The notes under the pieces were generated by a model. It saw only the letters and a program-made list of their open reading frames with translations. It searched no databases and had not been told where the DNA came from. The position numbers and the translations under genes were made by a program. DNA of 17,831 nt from positions 1 to 17,831 of the forward strand of contig DASC01000095.1 of the NCBI GenBank assembly GCA_002503595.1, in the 5' to 3' direction. This stretch comes from Candidatus Methanogaster sp. UBA203 (GTDB lineage: Archaea > Halobacteriota > Methanosarcinia > Methanosarcinales > Methanogasteraceae). This document shows positions 1 through 6,591 of this stretch, piece by piece; positions within the stretch are counted from its first letter, which is position 1; each line of letters opens with the position of its first letter.

Positions 1-1
1 C

Positions 2-319
2 TCTGATGAGATACTTTATGAAGACCTTTGTTTCGATGCTCAACAAGCAGTTGAGAAATCTCTGAAGGCGTTACTTGTCAGACTTGACAAACCGTTTCCA
101 AAGACGCATTCTATAGGAATGCTTCTTAAACTCATTGAAGAGACTGGTGTCGAAATACCGGATGATATCAACCGATCTAAAATTCTCACTGGTTATGCTG
201 TGGACACTCGCTATCCCGGCATGTACGAACCGGTAAGTGAGGAAGAATATAAAGAGGCGTTAAATCTTGCAGTAGAGGTTTTTGAATGGGCAGGTAAAAT
301 TATAAAGAACGAAAGTTAA
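2..319 (+). CDS. HEPN-domain protein, 3' part only
   Basis: The frame is open from the window edge, so the N-terminus lies outside; 105 residues are visible. The segment reading CFDAQQAVEKSLKALLV followed by FPKTHSIGMLL is the typical core of PF05168 HEPN proteins: a helix with paired Gln, then Glu-Lys, then Lys-Thr-His. The first Met in the window (119) is internal to the domain and should not be taken as the start. Many such proteins pair with a minimal nucleotidyltransferase (MNT) as a HEPN/MNT toxin-antitoxin module, with HEPN as the RNase toxin. A partner would have to lie upstream, outside this window, because the next gene (on the other strand) is unrelated. The R-x4-6-H RNase motif cannot be assigned with confidence in the visible part, so toxin activity is unproven. 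Confidence 0.75.
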   Translation, partial: SDEILYEDLCFDAQQAVEKSLKALLVRLDKPFPKTHSIGMLLKLIEETGVEIPDDINRSKILTGYAVDTRYPGMYEPVSEEEYKEALNLAVEVFEWAGKIIKNES

Positions 320-386
320 AATCGGTGATATGGGTGGTAGGGGGTGAGCAACCCGTTTCATATTCGCGTCGCTTTCGATGCAAGAA

Positions 387-1895
387 TCATAGAACATCGA
401 GATCTTTCCTGCACTCCCCGCATGCAACGATCACAGACACCCCTTTTGCAGCAAGTTTCTCCCGGATCAACTGCTCGATTACCTGACTGCCCGCGGTCTC
501 ATCGATCGTGGTAACATCGCTGCAACATGCACGGACGATCCGCTCCGGATCCGGCACCTCCTGCCCTCCGGTCATCGCTGAAACCCTGTTTGCCAGAACT
601 ACCACCAGAACGTCTCTCTGATTAAATTCCGCATCTATAAGCGCCTGCAACCCGGAATGGACAAGCCCGAAATCACCTATGATGGCGATGCTCTTCGCAG
701 GCATCCCTGCTGCGACCCCGATCGCACCGCCGAGCGCGTAAGCAACGTCCACAACCCCTGCCGGCGCAGTCCGTATCGAGCAGCCCATATCCCCGGCGAT
801 CATCATGCCGCTGTTCTTCTTGATCGCTTTAACCGCCTCATATACCGGTCTGAACGGACAGTCCTCGCAGATGCTTCGGGCGTATCCGCGGTTTTTTAGC
901 GTCTCCGGAGTGGTGTCGAGAGTGATCTCGTTTTTATCCATATTCTCGATAGCAAAGAGGATATCCTCTTCTGTCAGACCCCCATAAGGGAGATGCCCTG
1001 ATCTCCTTCCGAGAATCTTGTAAGTTCCGGTTCCGAGTTGACCCTCGATCACCGGCTCGGTCTCCTCAACGACAAGGACGCGCCAGTCCCCGATGAAATC
1101 TACTATCCGCTTCACCGGCAACGGATTCACGAACGAGAGCGAGATATGCGGCATCTCGATTCCTTTCTGGCGCATGATCGATGCGACGATCATCGAAGCG
1201 TAGCCGGATGAGATGATGCACATCTGCCCATCCTCCGATCCACCCCCTTCCTGGTAACGGTTGAGATGTGATCTTTCGGACAGATCCTCGATCATCGGAT
1301 ACGTATCCCTGTGAAACAACTGGTGCCTGCCATGCATTGAATATTCCCAGATCGATCGGTCGAACGGTTCTGGCATGTTCAGCGCCTGCACCTTCCCTTC
1401 CACGCATCCTGATCTGAGCACATGATCCGTCACCCGGACGATCACCGGCGTGCGCACGGTCTTGCTGATGCGGTATGCTTCAAAGATCGCGTCGTGCAGG
1501 TTCGTGGGGTTCGGATCGAGTACGGGCACCTCTGCAATCAAGCCCCAGTACCTGGAATCCTGCTCGTTCTGAGACGCCGCCGCCATCGGGTCGTCTCCAG
1601 CGATGATCACGATCCCTGCACCGATTCGGTGCGTGCTTGCTGTGATGAGCGGATCTGACAGAAGATTCATGCCGACATGCTTCACGATTACCATCGACCG
1701 GCTGCCAGACGCGGACACTCCGAGTGCGATCTCGAGCGCAACCTTCTCGTTGATGCACCACTTTGCATCCGCCTCTGCTATCAGGAGCTCTGCAAGTTCG
1801 GTTACCGGATACCCTGGCACGCACGTGATGCTTCTGACATCGCATTCACGGACTGCTGATGCGATTTTATCGATGCAAGGGGCTGTTTTAGTCAT
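387..1895 (-). CDS. IorA-like thiamine-pyrophosphate 2-oxoacid oxidoreductase subunit, short form
   Basis: The 502-residue protein resembles the alpha subunit of indolepyruvate ferredoxin oxidoreductase, which oxidatively decarboxylates aryl pyruvates in the cytoplasm. Visible marks are the N-terminal NEKVALEIA segment (catalytic-Glu region, about 49-57), KHVGMNLLSDPL (72-83), SQNEQDSRYWG (108-118), CEDCPFRPVYEAV (343-355), the GDMGC segment (368-372) and the TPP/Mg segment starting IGDFG (406-410) and reaching SAMTGGQ (439-445). Classical IorA is about 600 residues and ends in two 4Fe-4S clusters. Here the protein ends at residue 502 with CGEC and no ferredoxin CxxCxxC repeats. No iorB-like beta subunit is in view. 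It could be a variant IorA using a separate ferredoxin, or a related TPP enzyme with another 2-oxoacid substrate. The ATG start matches the beginning of the family domain. The gene stands alone on its strand. Confidence 0.75.
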   Translation of the reverse strand: MTKTAPCIDKIASAVRECDVRSITCVPGYPVTELAELLIAEADAKWCINEKVALEIALGVSASGSRSMVIVKHVGMNLLSDPLITASTHRIGAGIVIIAGDDPMAAASQNEQDSRYWGLIAEVPVLDPNPTNLHDAIFEAYRISKTVRTPVIVRVTDHVLRSGCVEGKVQALNMPEPFDRSIWEYSMHGRHQLFHRDTYPMIEDLSERSHLNRYQEGGGSEDGQMCIISSGYASMIVASIMRQKGIEMPHISLSFVNPLPVKRIVDFIGDWRVLVVEETEPVIEGQLGTGTYKILGRRSGHLPYGGLTEEDILFAIENMDKNEITLDTTPETLKNRGYARSICEDCPFRPVYEAVKAIKKNSGMMIAGDMGCSIRTAPAGVVDVAYALGGAIGVAAGMPAKSIAIIGDFGLVHSGLQALIDAEFNQRDVLVVVLANRVSAMTGGQEVPDPERIVRACCSDVTTIDETAGSQVIEQLIREKLAAKGVSVIVACGECRKDLDVL

Positions 1896-2209
1896 GGTTT
1901 GGGTGGTGGGGCAGTTTTGGTGGATGGGATGGTTGGCGGGCAGTCTGCTGGAGACCTTTTAATTCATTCTGGAAATGGGTCATGGCAAAGAAGATCAACC
2001 ACAGAGGACACAGAGGTTCACAGAGCGTCATTGTTTTTCTCTGGGTCCCTCTGCGCTCTCCGTGGTTTTCCGAACTCATTCCGGAAGATACTAAAAAGTC
2101 TCGTCTGCCGTCGACGCTTGCGTTCGAATCTAATTGCATGGCGATCCCACTTGAAAAAGCGACAGTCCAAAAATCATGTGTAATATCCGGAGTCAGTATA
2201 CACAGCCAT
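1896..2209. other. Intergenic region with palindromic repeat and weak promoter
   Basis: This 314-nt stretch between the iorA-like start and the pgk stop has no convincing gene. It holds the CACAGAG palindromic repeat at 1997-2069. On the reverse strand AATTAAAAG (1956-1964) is a possible TATA box for the iorA-like gene, giving a leader of about 35-40 nt. The 60 nt before the iorA-like ATG are unusually G-rich on the + strand. Segments outside the core palindrome (about 1940-1980 and 2075-2115) also pair imperfectly, so a larger decayed inverted-repeat element is possible. Confidence 0.5.
1997..2069. repeat. CACAGAG-type imperfect palindromic repeat, copy 1
   Basis: The left arm begins AACCACAGAGGACACAGAGG and the right arm ends in a CTCTCCGTGGTTTT-type complement, separated by a short T-rich loop around 2030-2037. 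Arms are made of CACAGAG units. It is a diverged copy of the repeat at 4645-4714. The structure fits a MITE-like or REP-like intergenic element, but no target-site duplication is evident. Confidence 0.7.
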
Positions 2210-3433
2210 TTAACCTTTTGTGAAGGGATTGTGTATCAGCGCCTCGATTCCCGGAAGCGTGCGCCCGGATAGGAAATCGATGCAAGCACCGCCGCCTGTG
2301 CTGATGTGCGAGATCTTTGACTCGATGCCGAGGGCGTACGCCTCTGCTGCGATGTGTCCGCCCCCGATTATTGAAAATTTCGATTTTGTTGCTGCAAGGA
2401 TGAGTTCTTTCGTCCCGAGTGCGAAAGCATCCTTCTCGAAGATGCCGGCAGGTCCGTTCATGATCAAGGTCTCTGCGTTCTTGATCTTCTCTGAAAACGA
2501 AACCGCGGTCTCGATTCCGATGTCATTGATCGAGAGGTCGGTCGGCAGTTCGGATACCGGTATCTCGACACGTTTATAAGGATCGTCATGGCTGGCACCC
2601 GCGAGATCGGTGGGCATCTCGATCTTGTCGCCGTATTCTGTAAGCAGTTCGTGCGCTCGTCCGATCTGCGCGGTACAGCCGATCGAATTTATAAAATCGA
2701 GATTCTTACTGCCGAGATCGACGCCACTTGCTGCCAGAAACACGTTCGCGACAAGCCCGGTGACGAGAATCGCGTCCACTTCATCACGCGCGGCAACGTT
2801 CTCGATAACATCGATCGAGTCGTTCGCCTTGACACCACCGAGTACGTAGACCGTCCCTTTCTTTGAAAGCCCCCTGCTCAGTGATTTGATCTCCTTCTCC
2901 ATCAAACGTCCGGCAACCGGTTGCAGAACACTGGTAAACCCGACAACAGAGAGATGCGATCGGTGCGAGACCGCGAACGCATCGTTCACGAACATATCTG
3001 CGTGTGGGGCAAGGCTTTTCACCATGATGGTGCCTGCATGTTCGGCAGGGGATCTGGAGAGGGTCTCCTCCGAATAGAACCGCACATTTTCAAGCAGGAC
3101 TATATCGCCGCATTCCATCGACCGGATCGTGTCTATCGCATGTGATCCGAATATATCGTCCACATACGTGACCGTCCGCCTGCACAGACGCTCCAGACGC
3201 TGCGCATGTGCCTTCATGGTCGTGAAATCAATCTTCCCGGGTCTGCTCTGGTGCGCGAGCAACACGACCTTCGAATCGATAAGATCGTTTAAGGTTGGGA
3301 GATGGCTTTTAAATCGAGAATCATCCAGAATCGTCCCATCCGGAGACATTGGCGAGTTCAGATCGACCCGTACAAGCAGAGTCTTTCCGGTTGTGGATAC
3401 ATCGTCCAGAGTCAGATAGCTCGTGGATGTCAT
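2210..3433 (-). CDS. pgk: Phosphoglycerate kinase, archaeal type
   Basis: The product (407 residues) interconverts 1,3-bisphosphoglycerate and 3-phosphoglycerate with ADP/ATP in cytoplasmic glycolysis and gluconeogenesis. All expected signatures are present in order: LLVRVDLNSP near the N-terminus, DDSRFKSHLPTL, LLAHQSRPG, LLENVRFY, NDAFAVSHRSHLSVVGF (substrate-binding His/Arg region), the GGVKANDS nucleotide-binding loop, MNGPAGIFE and the C-terminal STGGGACIDFLSG. Length is normal for archaeal PGK. The ATG at 3433 puts the first beta strand about 17 residues in, as in homologues, and a TATA box lies upstream at 3464-3471. The gene is divergent from carS across a 56-nt spacer. Confidence 0.97.
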   Translation of the reverse strand: MTSTSYLTLDDVSTTGKTLLVRVDLNSPMSPDGTILDDSRFKSHLPTLNDLIDSKVVLLAHQSRPGKIDFTTMKAHAQRLERLCRRTVTYVDDIFGSHAIDTIRSMECGDIVLLENVRFYSEETLSRSPAEHAGTIMVKSLAPHADMFVNDAFAVSHRSHLSVVGFTSVLQPVAGRLMEKEIKSLSRGLSKKGTVYVLGGVKANDSIDVIENVAARDEVDAILVTGLVANVFLAASGVDLGSKNLDFINSIGCTAQIGRAHELLTEYGDKIEMPTDLAGASHDDPYKRVEIPVSELPTDLSINDIGIETAVSFSEKIKNAETLIMNGPAGIFEKDAFALGTKELILAATKSKFSIIGGGHIAAEAYALGIESKISHISTGGGACIDFLSGRTLPGIEALIHNPFTKG

Positions 3434-3463
3434 GCATGATATTTTGTGCCAACCCCTATTAAC

Positions 3464-3471
3464 ATTTTATA
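3464..3471 (-). promoter_or_regulatory. TATA box for pgk
   Basis: Read on the reverse strand this is TATAAAAT within CTATAAAATG. It is about 31-38 nt upstream of the pgk ATG, which predicts a start site at about 3440 and a very short leader. The 56-nt divergent spacer must also hold the carS promoter, for which no equally good box is seen. Confidence 0.5.
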
Positions 3472-3489
3472 GCACCGGAAGCCAATACC

Positions 3490-4026
3490 ATGTCTGTGTT
3501 GGATATCATACTCACCGCACTCTGGCTGATGCTGCCAGCGTATCTGCCAAACCCGTGCGCAGCGCTATTCGGGCGCGGCACCGCAATCGATTCCGGCAGG
3601 AATTTCATCGACGGAAGACGGATACTCGGCGATGGGAAGACGTACACCGGCTTCCTTGCCGGGACTGTGGCGGGAATCGTGATCGGGCTGGTTCAGATAC
3701 TGATCGCACCGTACACCCCCATACCGTTTCCGGCATTCACACTTGCCGCGATTCTCTGCCTCTCGATCGGTTCACTGCTCGGCGATCTCGGGATGAGTTT
3801 TGTGAAGCGGAGAATCGGACTTGCGCGCGGGGCTCCGTTTCCGATCGCAGACCAGCTGGACTTCGTAGCGGGTGCATGGATACTGACGTATCTTTTCGAG
3901 CGGGAATGGTTTCTCTCGAACTTTACAACGTGGATTGTGGTGACAATCCTGATCATTACCCCGATTATGCATCTGGCAACCAATATAATCGGATACAAAC
4001 TCGGAAAAAAGGATGTGCCATGGTGA
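3490..4026 (+). CDS. carS: CDP-archaeol synthase (CTP:2,3-di-O-geranylgeranyl-sn-glycero-1-phosphate cytidylyltransferase)
   Basis: CarS activates the archaeal ether-lipid precursor digeranylgeranylglyceryl phosphate with CTP, giving the CDP-archaeol from which polar lipids are made in the membrane. The 178-residue protein shows the family hallmark LPAYLPNPCAALFGRG (15-30) followed by IDSGRNFIDGRRILGDGKTY (33-52), which carries the conserved polar and acidic residues. It is very hydrophobic, with predicted membrane segments near residues 3-20, 54-75, 80-98, 122-135 and 145-170. A cytoplasmic loop, GDLGMSFVKRRIGLARGAPFP, has the SFVKRR and RGAPFP motifs of the DUF46/CarS family. Length is typical (about 170-180). 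The ATG at 3490 is the natural start. The stop (4024-4026) is directly followed by an IS605-type remnant. Confidence 0.95.
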   Translation: MSVLDIILTALWLMLPAYLPNPCAALFGRGTAIDSGRNFIDGRRILGDGKTYTGFLAGTVAGIVIGLVQILIAPYTPIPFPAFTLAAILCLSIGSLLGDLGMSFVKRRIGLARGAPFPIADQLDFVAGAWILTYLFEREWFLSNFTTWIVVTILIITPIMHLATNIIGYKLGKKDVPW

Positions 4027-4029
4027 GTT

Positions 4030-4310
4030 CGATTCGTGACTTCCTCCCCACCACAAGTGACGGGGCTTCCTGCTTCAACCATGAGGGTTTCCATGTCCAC
4101 AGGCGTTAATTCGACACAGTCCGTGCCTACATACGGTCGTTTTAGTTCGTGCTCTTGCGACTTTACGCGTGACAGAGCCATACGTTCACGCGACCAAGCG
4201 AGTCTACCCAACGAACGTAATGGCAAGGATGGTGGTATTGTATTTAAGTCCTGTGGTGCGGGATTCATCTCCGCTACAAGTAGCGGAGTCTTCTCCCGCG
4301 GAGACTATAA
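4030..4310 (-). mobile_element. Degenerate IS200/IS605-type remnant (PATE-like)
   Basis: Read on the reverse strand this holds an element end with a hairpin (4269-4288, CTCCGCTAC/GTAGCGGAG, perfect 9-bp stem with 2-nt loop), then a stretch whose translation runs KRPYVGTDCVELTPVDMETL and then MVEAGSPVTCGG. That resembles the C-terminal tail found after the zinc finger in archaeal TnpB proteins. A second hairpin follows at 4046-4065 (CCCCGTCAC/GTGGTGGGG, one mismatch and one wobble). The two hairpins share the central ACTTGT. No RuvC or zinc-finger part remains, so this is an internal deletion product of a tnpB element, similar to non-autonomous palindrome-associated elements. It lies almost flush with the carS stop and runs up to the pcc1 start. 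Exact ends cannot be set without a related intact copy. Confidence 0.55.
4269..4288. repeat. Perfect hairpin at the IS605-type remnant end
   Basis: CTCCGCTAC and GTAGCGGAG are perfect reverse complements around AA. Terminal hairpins of this kind are recognised as single strands by TnpA in the IS200/IS605 family. Here it lies about 33 nt before the proposed pcc1 start. Confidence 0.6.
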
Positions 4311-4320
4311 ATATCAGGGC

Positions 4321-4524
4321 GTGATCGCTATAACCTGCGCGAATGCTTCAGAGGTAATGCGGGCGCTTGCTCCTGATAACCTCTCGAACATGAAGATGGA
4401 GAGCATTGATGCTACGTTGACGATCGAGGTGTCGGCGCCGAGACTTGGAACGCTGATCAACACAATCGATGATCTGCTGATGAATGCGAAGATAGCGTCT
4501 GATCTGGCTGACGATCCCTGCTGA
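4321..4524 (+). CDS. pcc1: KEOPS complex subunit Pcc1 (short)
   Basis: Pcc1 is the small dimerising subunit of KEOPS, which makes the t6A modification on tRNAs that read ANN codons. The 67-residue product has the family pattern: a first beta strand (VIAITCANASEVMRAL), then APDNLSNMKM, a second strand (TLTIEVSA), and LGTLINTIDDLLMNAKIA, which matches the conserved helix LxxTxDDLLxNxKxA. I place the start at GTG 4321 because there is no ATG before the domain. The next in-frame ATG (4354) would remove the first strand. The frame is also open upstream, but there it runs antisense through the IS remnant and is not credible coding. A TATA-like TATAAATA (4306-4313) lies too close to GTG 4321 to serve it normally. 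The N-terminus may have been altered by the adjacent insertion. Confidence 0.75.
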   Translation: MIAITCANASEVMRALAPDNLSNMKMESIDATLTIEVSAPRLGTLINTIDDLLMNAKIASDLADDPC

Positions 4525-4834
4525 GAATGAGGCGGGGACGTTTTCAGATATCCGAAGCCAGGGGTGGTAGAGATGTCGGGAGCACTACTGTCTCAACAAC
4601 TTAATTCTTAGACAATTTTTCTAAACCGATAAAGCCTATGTATTAAACCACAGAGGGCACAGAGATCACAGAGAGATTGTTTTTCTCTGTGTCCCTCTGT
4701 GATCTCTGTGGTTTTTATGTCTTATGGTTTGTGCAACAAAAACGCAAGTGTATTCAATGGCCAGTCAATTTCGATGCTTGATATTTGCGCAAATCCTTAT
4801 GCTTAAAATATCTAAAAATTAAATTGTTATAACA
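4525..4834. other. Convergent intergenic region with palindromic repeat
   Basis: This 310-nt stretch between the 3' ends of pcc1 (+) and argH (-) shows no gene. Its one clear feature is the palindromic repeat at 4645-4714, which could act as a two-way transcription barrier here. The remainder, especially 4740-4834, is AT-rich and without recognisable motifs. Confidence 0.6.
4645..4714. repeat. CACAGAG-type palindromic repeat, copy 2
   Basis: The left arm reads AAACCACAGAG then GGCACAGAG and ATCACAGAG. The reverse complement of the right arm reads AAACCACAGAG then ATCACAGAG and GGACACAGAG. The outer 11 bp pair perfectly, while the inner units appear in swapped order yet still pair through CACAGAG. 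The loop is a short ATTGTTTT-like run also seen in copy 1 (1997-2069). This is the better preserved of the two copies. Confidence 0.8.
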
Positions 4835-6286
4835 CTACCCGATGATCCGCGCCGATCCGCGTCGAAGCATCTCCATCGCTTCTTCCACCCGCTCACACCG
4901 TGAATCGAGCAGAGCAGCATCCTCGTGCAACTTTTCCTCAAAGACCAAAGTCACCTGCATCACATCATCAGGAGCAGGACCGCCACTTCCGCGGGCGCGG
5001 ATGCTTGCCACTGGATCGAGCGCATCCGAGATAGCATGTTCGTCGAGACCGAGATCGCTCATGCGCTTGCCAGTCAGCGATAGCCCGATCTCATCGATCG
5101 CAGCGAGTGATGGTTGACTACCCGCCCGTGCAAGCGTCCCGACGATCTGGTGAGCCGTCCGAAACGAGATCCCGCACGACCTGACAAGCGTGTCTGCAAG
5201 TTCGGTTGCCATGGCAAATCCCTCGGTTGCCTGCCGCAGAAGATTTTCCCTGTGCACCTCCATCGTATCGATCATCCCGGCAGTCATGCGGATGCTTGCG
5301 AGCGTATCAGAAACCGCGCTCCAGAGATGTGGCGTCGCCTCCTGCAGATCCCGGTTGTAACTCTGCGGGAGCGCTTTTGTTATCGTGAGGATGCCGGTTG
5401 TGGCAGCGATCACACTGCCTGCCTTCCCGCGCACCAGTTCGGCAACGTCAGGATTCTTCTTCTGCGGCATGATTGAGGAAGTGGAAGCATACCGGTCATC
5501 GATCGTGATAAAATCGAACTCGGATGTGGACCAGAGGATCAGTTCCGATGCGATGCGGCTCAGATCGGTCATGAGATTTGCAGACGCGGAAACAGACTCG
5601 ATTAGAAAATCACGTGCGCTCACAGCATCCATCGAGTTCTCAATAACGCCATCGAAGCCGAGCAACCCTGAAGTTCGCGCCCTATTTATTGGAAATCCGG
5701 TCCCTGCAAACGCAGCCGCACCAAGCGGGCTTTGGTTCGTGCGCGTGTACGCACCGCTCAGCCTGTCAAAATCCCGCTCAAGCGCGCCTGCATGAGCGAG
5801 CAGGTGGTGCGCAAGTGTCGTGGGCTGGGCGTGCTGGGTGTGCGTGAACCCGGGCATCAGCGTCTCGATGTGCTCCTTCGCGCACGTTATCAGGACCTGC
5901 CTGAGGCGGATCAGTTCGCGCATCATTGTCAGCAACTCATCGCGCAGGCGCACGCGGATGCAGGTGGCAACCTCATCGTTCCGGCTGCGTCCGGTGTGCA
6001 TGCGCCCGCCCACGTCCTCGCCGATCATCTCGATCAGTCTCGCCTCGATCGCGGCATGGATGTCCTCCTCCTGCGGAAGCGCGGAGATGCCAGCATCCTG
6101 TATCCTATCGAGTGCAGAGAGTATGAGAGAAGAGATTTCCGCAGTGATAATGCCTTCTTCTGTCAGCATCATGACATGCGCACGGTCTACGGCAAGATCC
6201 GCATCAAATATCCACCGGTCAGCAGCGAGAGAGGATGTGAACGCCAGAACATCCTCCGGCTGTGAAGAAAGGCGTGCTTTACGCAT
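4835..6286 (-). CDS. argH: Argininosuccinate lyase
   Basis: ArgH cleaves argininosuccinate to arginine and fumarate, the last step of arginine synthesis. The 483-residue protein belongs to the fumarase/aspartase superfamily. It shows FTSSLAADRWIFDADLAVDRAH near the N-terminus, the GRSRNDEVATCIRVRLRDEL segment, a TQHAQPTTLAHH catalytic-His region and the superfamily signature SSIMPQKKNPDVAELVRGK with its mobile loop Ser. Length is slightly above the common 460-470. The ATG start is right for the domain and lies only 3 nt after the discriminator base of tRNA-Gly on the same strand. No Shine-Dalgarno sequence can fit unless it lies within the tRNA. The mRNA probably arises by tRNA 3' processing and would be essentially leaderless. 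No other arg gene is adjacent. Confidence 0.96.
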   Translation of the reverse strand: MRKARLSSQPEDVLAFTSSLAADRWIFDADLAVDRAHVMMLTEEGIITAEISSLILSALDRIQDAGISALPQEEDIHAAIEARLIEMIGEDVGGRMHTGRSRNDEVATCIRVRLRDELLTMMRELIRLRQVLITCAKEHIETLMPGFTHTQHAQPTTLAHHLLAHAGALERDFDRLSGAYTRTNQSPLGAAAFAGTGFPINRARTSGLLGFDGVIENSMDAVSARDFLIESVSASANLMTDLSRIASELILWSTSEFDFITIDDRYASTSSIMPQKKNPDVAELVRGKAGSVIAATTGILTITKALPQSYNRDLQEATPHLWSAVSDTLASIRMTAGMIDTMEVHRENLLRQATEGFAMATELADTLVRSCGISFRTAHQIVGTLARAGSQPSLAAIDEIGLSLTGKRMSDLGLDEHAISDALDPVASIRARGSGGPAPDDVMQVTLVFEEKLHEDAALLDSRCERVEEAMEMLRRGSARIIG

Positions 6287-6289
6287 AGA

Positions 6290-6361
6290 TGCGCCGATCG
6301 GGAATCGAACCCGAGTTCGAGCGTTGGCAACGCCCGGTGATAACCGCTACACTATCGGCGC
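6290..6361 (-). tRNA. tRNA-Gly (GCC)
   Basis: On the reverse strand the gene folds as a full cloverleaf: acceptor GCGCCGA/TCGGCGC, D arm GTGTAGCGGTTATCAC, anticodon stem GGGCG/CGCTC with loop TTGCCAA (anticodon GCC), T arm TCGGG/CCCGA around TTCGATT, and discriminator A at 6290. CCA is not encoded. It is the last of three tRNAs and directly precedes argH. Confidence 0.95.
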
Positions 6362-6368
6362 GCGGAGA

Positions 6369-6442
6369 TGCCGTGACCCGGATTTGAACCGGGGACAACT
6401 GCCTCTTCAGGGCAGCGCTCTCCCGGACTGAGCTACCACGGC
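6369..6442 (-). tRNA. tRNA-Phe (GAA)
   Basis: The reverse strand gives acceptor GCCGTGG/TCACGGC (one G-U pair), D arm beginning TAGCTCAG, anticodon stem CTGCC/GGCAG with loop CTGAAGA (anticodon GAA), T arm CCCGG/CCGGG around TTCAAAT, and discriminator A at 6369. CCA is not encoded. It lies 7 nt from tRNA-Gly and 15 nt from tRNA-Ile, so all three are probably cut from one transcript. Confidence 0.95.
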
Positions 6443-6457
6443 ACAGTTGTCTGTTGA

Positions 6458-6563
6458 TGGGCCCGCTGCGATTCGAACGCAGGACCTCACGGTTTCTGTT
6501 CGTAGCAAACGGTGTTTGCAAGTGTTATCAGCCGTGCGCTCCACCTGGCTAAGCTACGGGCCC
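6458..6563 (-). tRNA. tRNA-Ile (GAT) with intron
   Basis: The reverse strand gives acceptor GGGCCCG/CGGGCCC, D arm beginning TAGCTTAGCC, anticodon stem CACGG/CCGTG and loop CTGATAA (anticodon GAT) once a 32-nt insert after the anticodon is removed. The T arm is CTGCG/CGCAG around TTCGAAT. The discriminator A is at 6458 and CCA is not encoded. Without the intron the tRNA is about 74 nt, the normal size. A TATA-like box lies upstream (6592-6602). Confidence 0.92.
6493..6524 (-). other. tRNA-Ile intron, 32 nt
   Basis: The insert sits at or next to the canonical archaeal position 37/38, directly after the anticodon. One base of slip is possible because of flanking A residues. It contains its own hairpin, GCAAAC/GTTTGC with an ACC loop. 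Archaeal tRNA introns are removed by a splicing endonuclease at a bulge-helix-bulge; I could not draw an unambiguous canonical motif by eye. Confidence 0.8.
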
Positions 6564-6591
6564 GATCGATAATATGGTGAACTGTATGGTA

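Noticed and set aside
1066..1860. Overlapping ORFs of 80-120 codons inside the iorA-like gene on both strands
   Set aside because: They are rich in Arg, His and Cys with no domain pattern, and lie in other frames of a clear coding gene.
3693..4268. Reverse-strand ORF of 191 codons across carS and the spacer
   Set aside because: Its first third is the TnpB tail of the remnant. The rest is only the antisense frame of carS, left open because the remnant has no stop.
4036..4320. Long + strand open frame continuous with pcc1
   Set aside because: It runs antisense through the TnpB tail of the IS605-type remnant and has no similarity to Pcc1, so only the part from 4321 is annotated.
1997..4714. 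CACAGAG repeats as a CRISPR array
   Set aside because: The copies are single palindromes about 2.6 kb apart with no regular spacers, and no cas gene is present.
6290..6563. tRNA genes as an integration site for the accessory region
   Set aside because: The accessory DNA lies on the 5' side of the tRNA cluster, not the 3' side. I saw no repeated tRNA 3' fragment further right, and no integrase gene is present.
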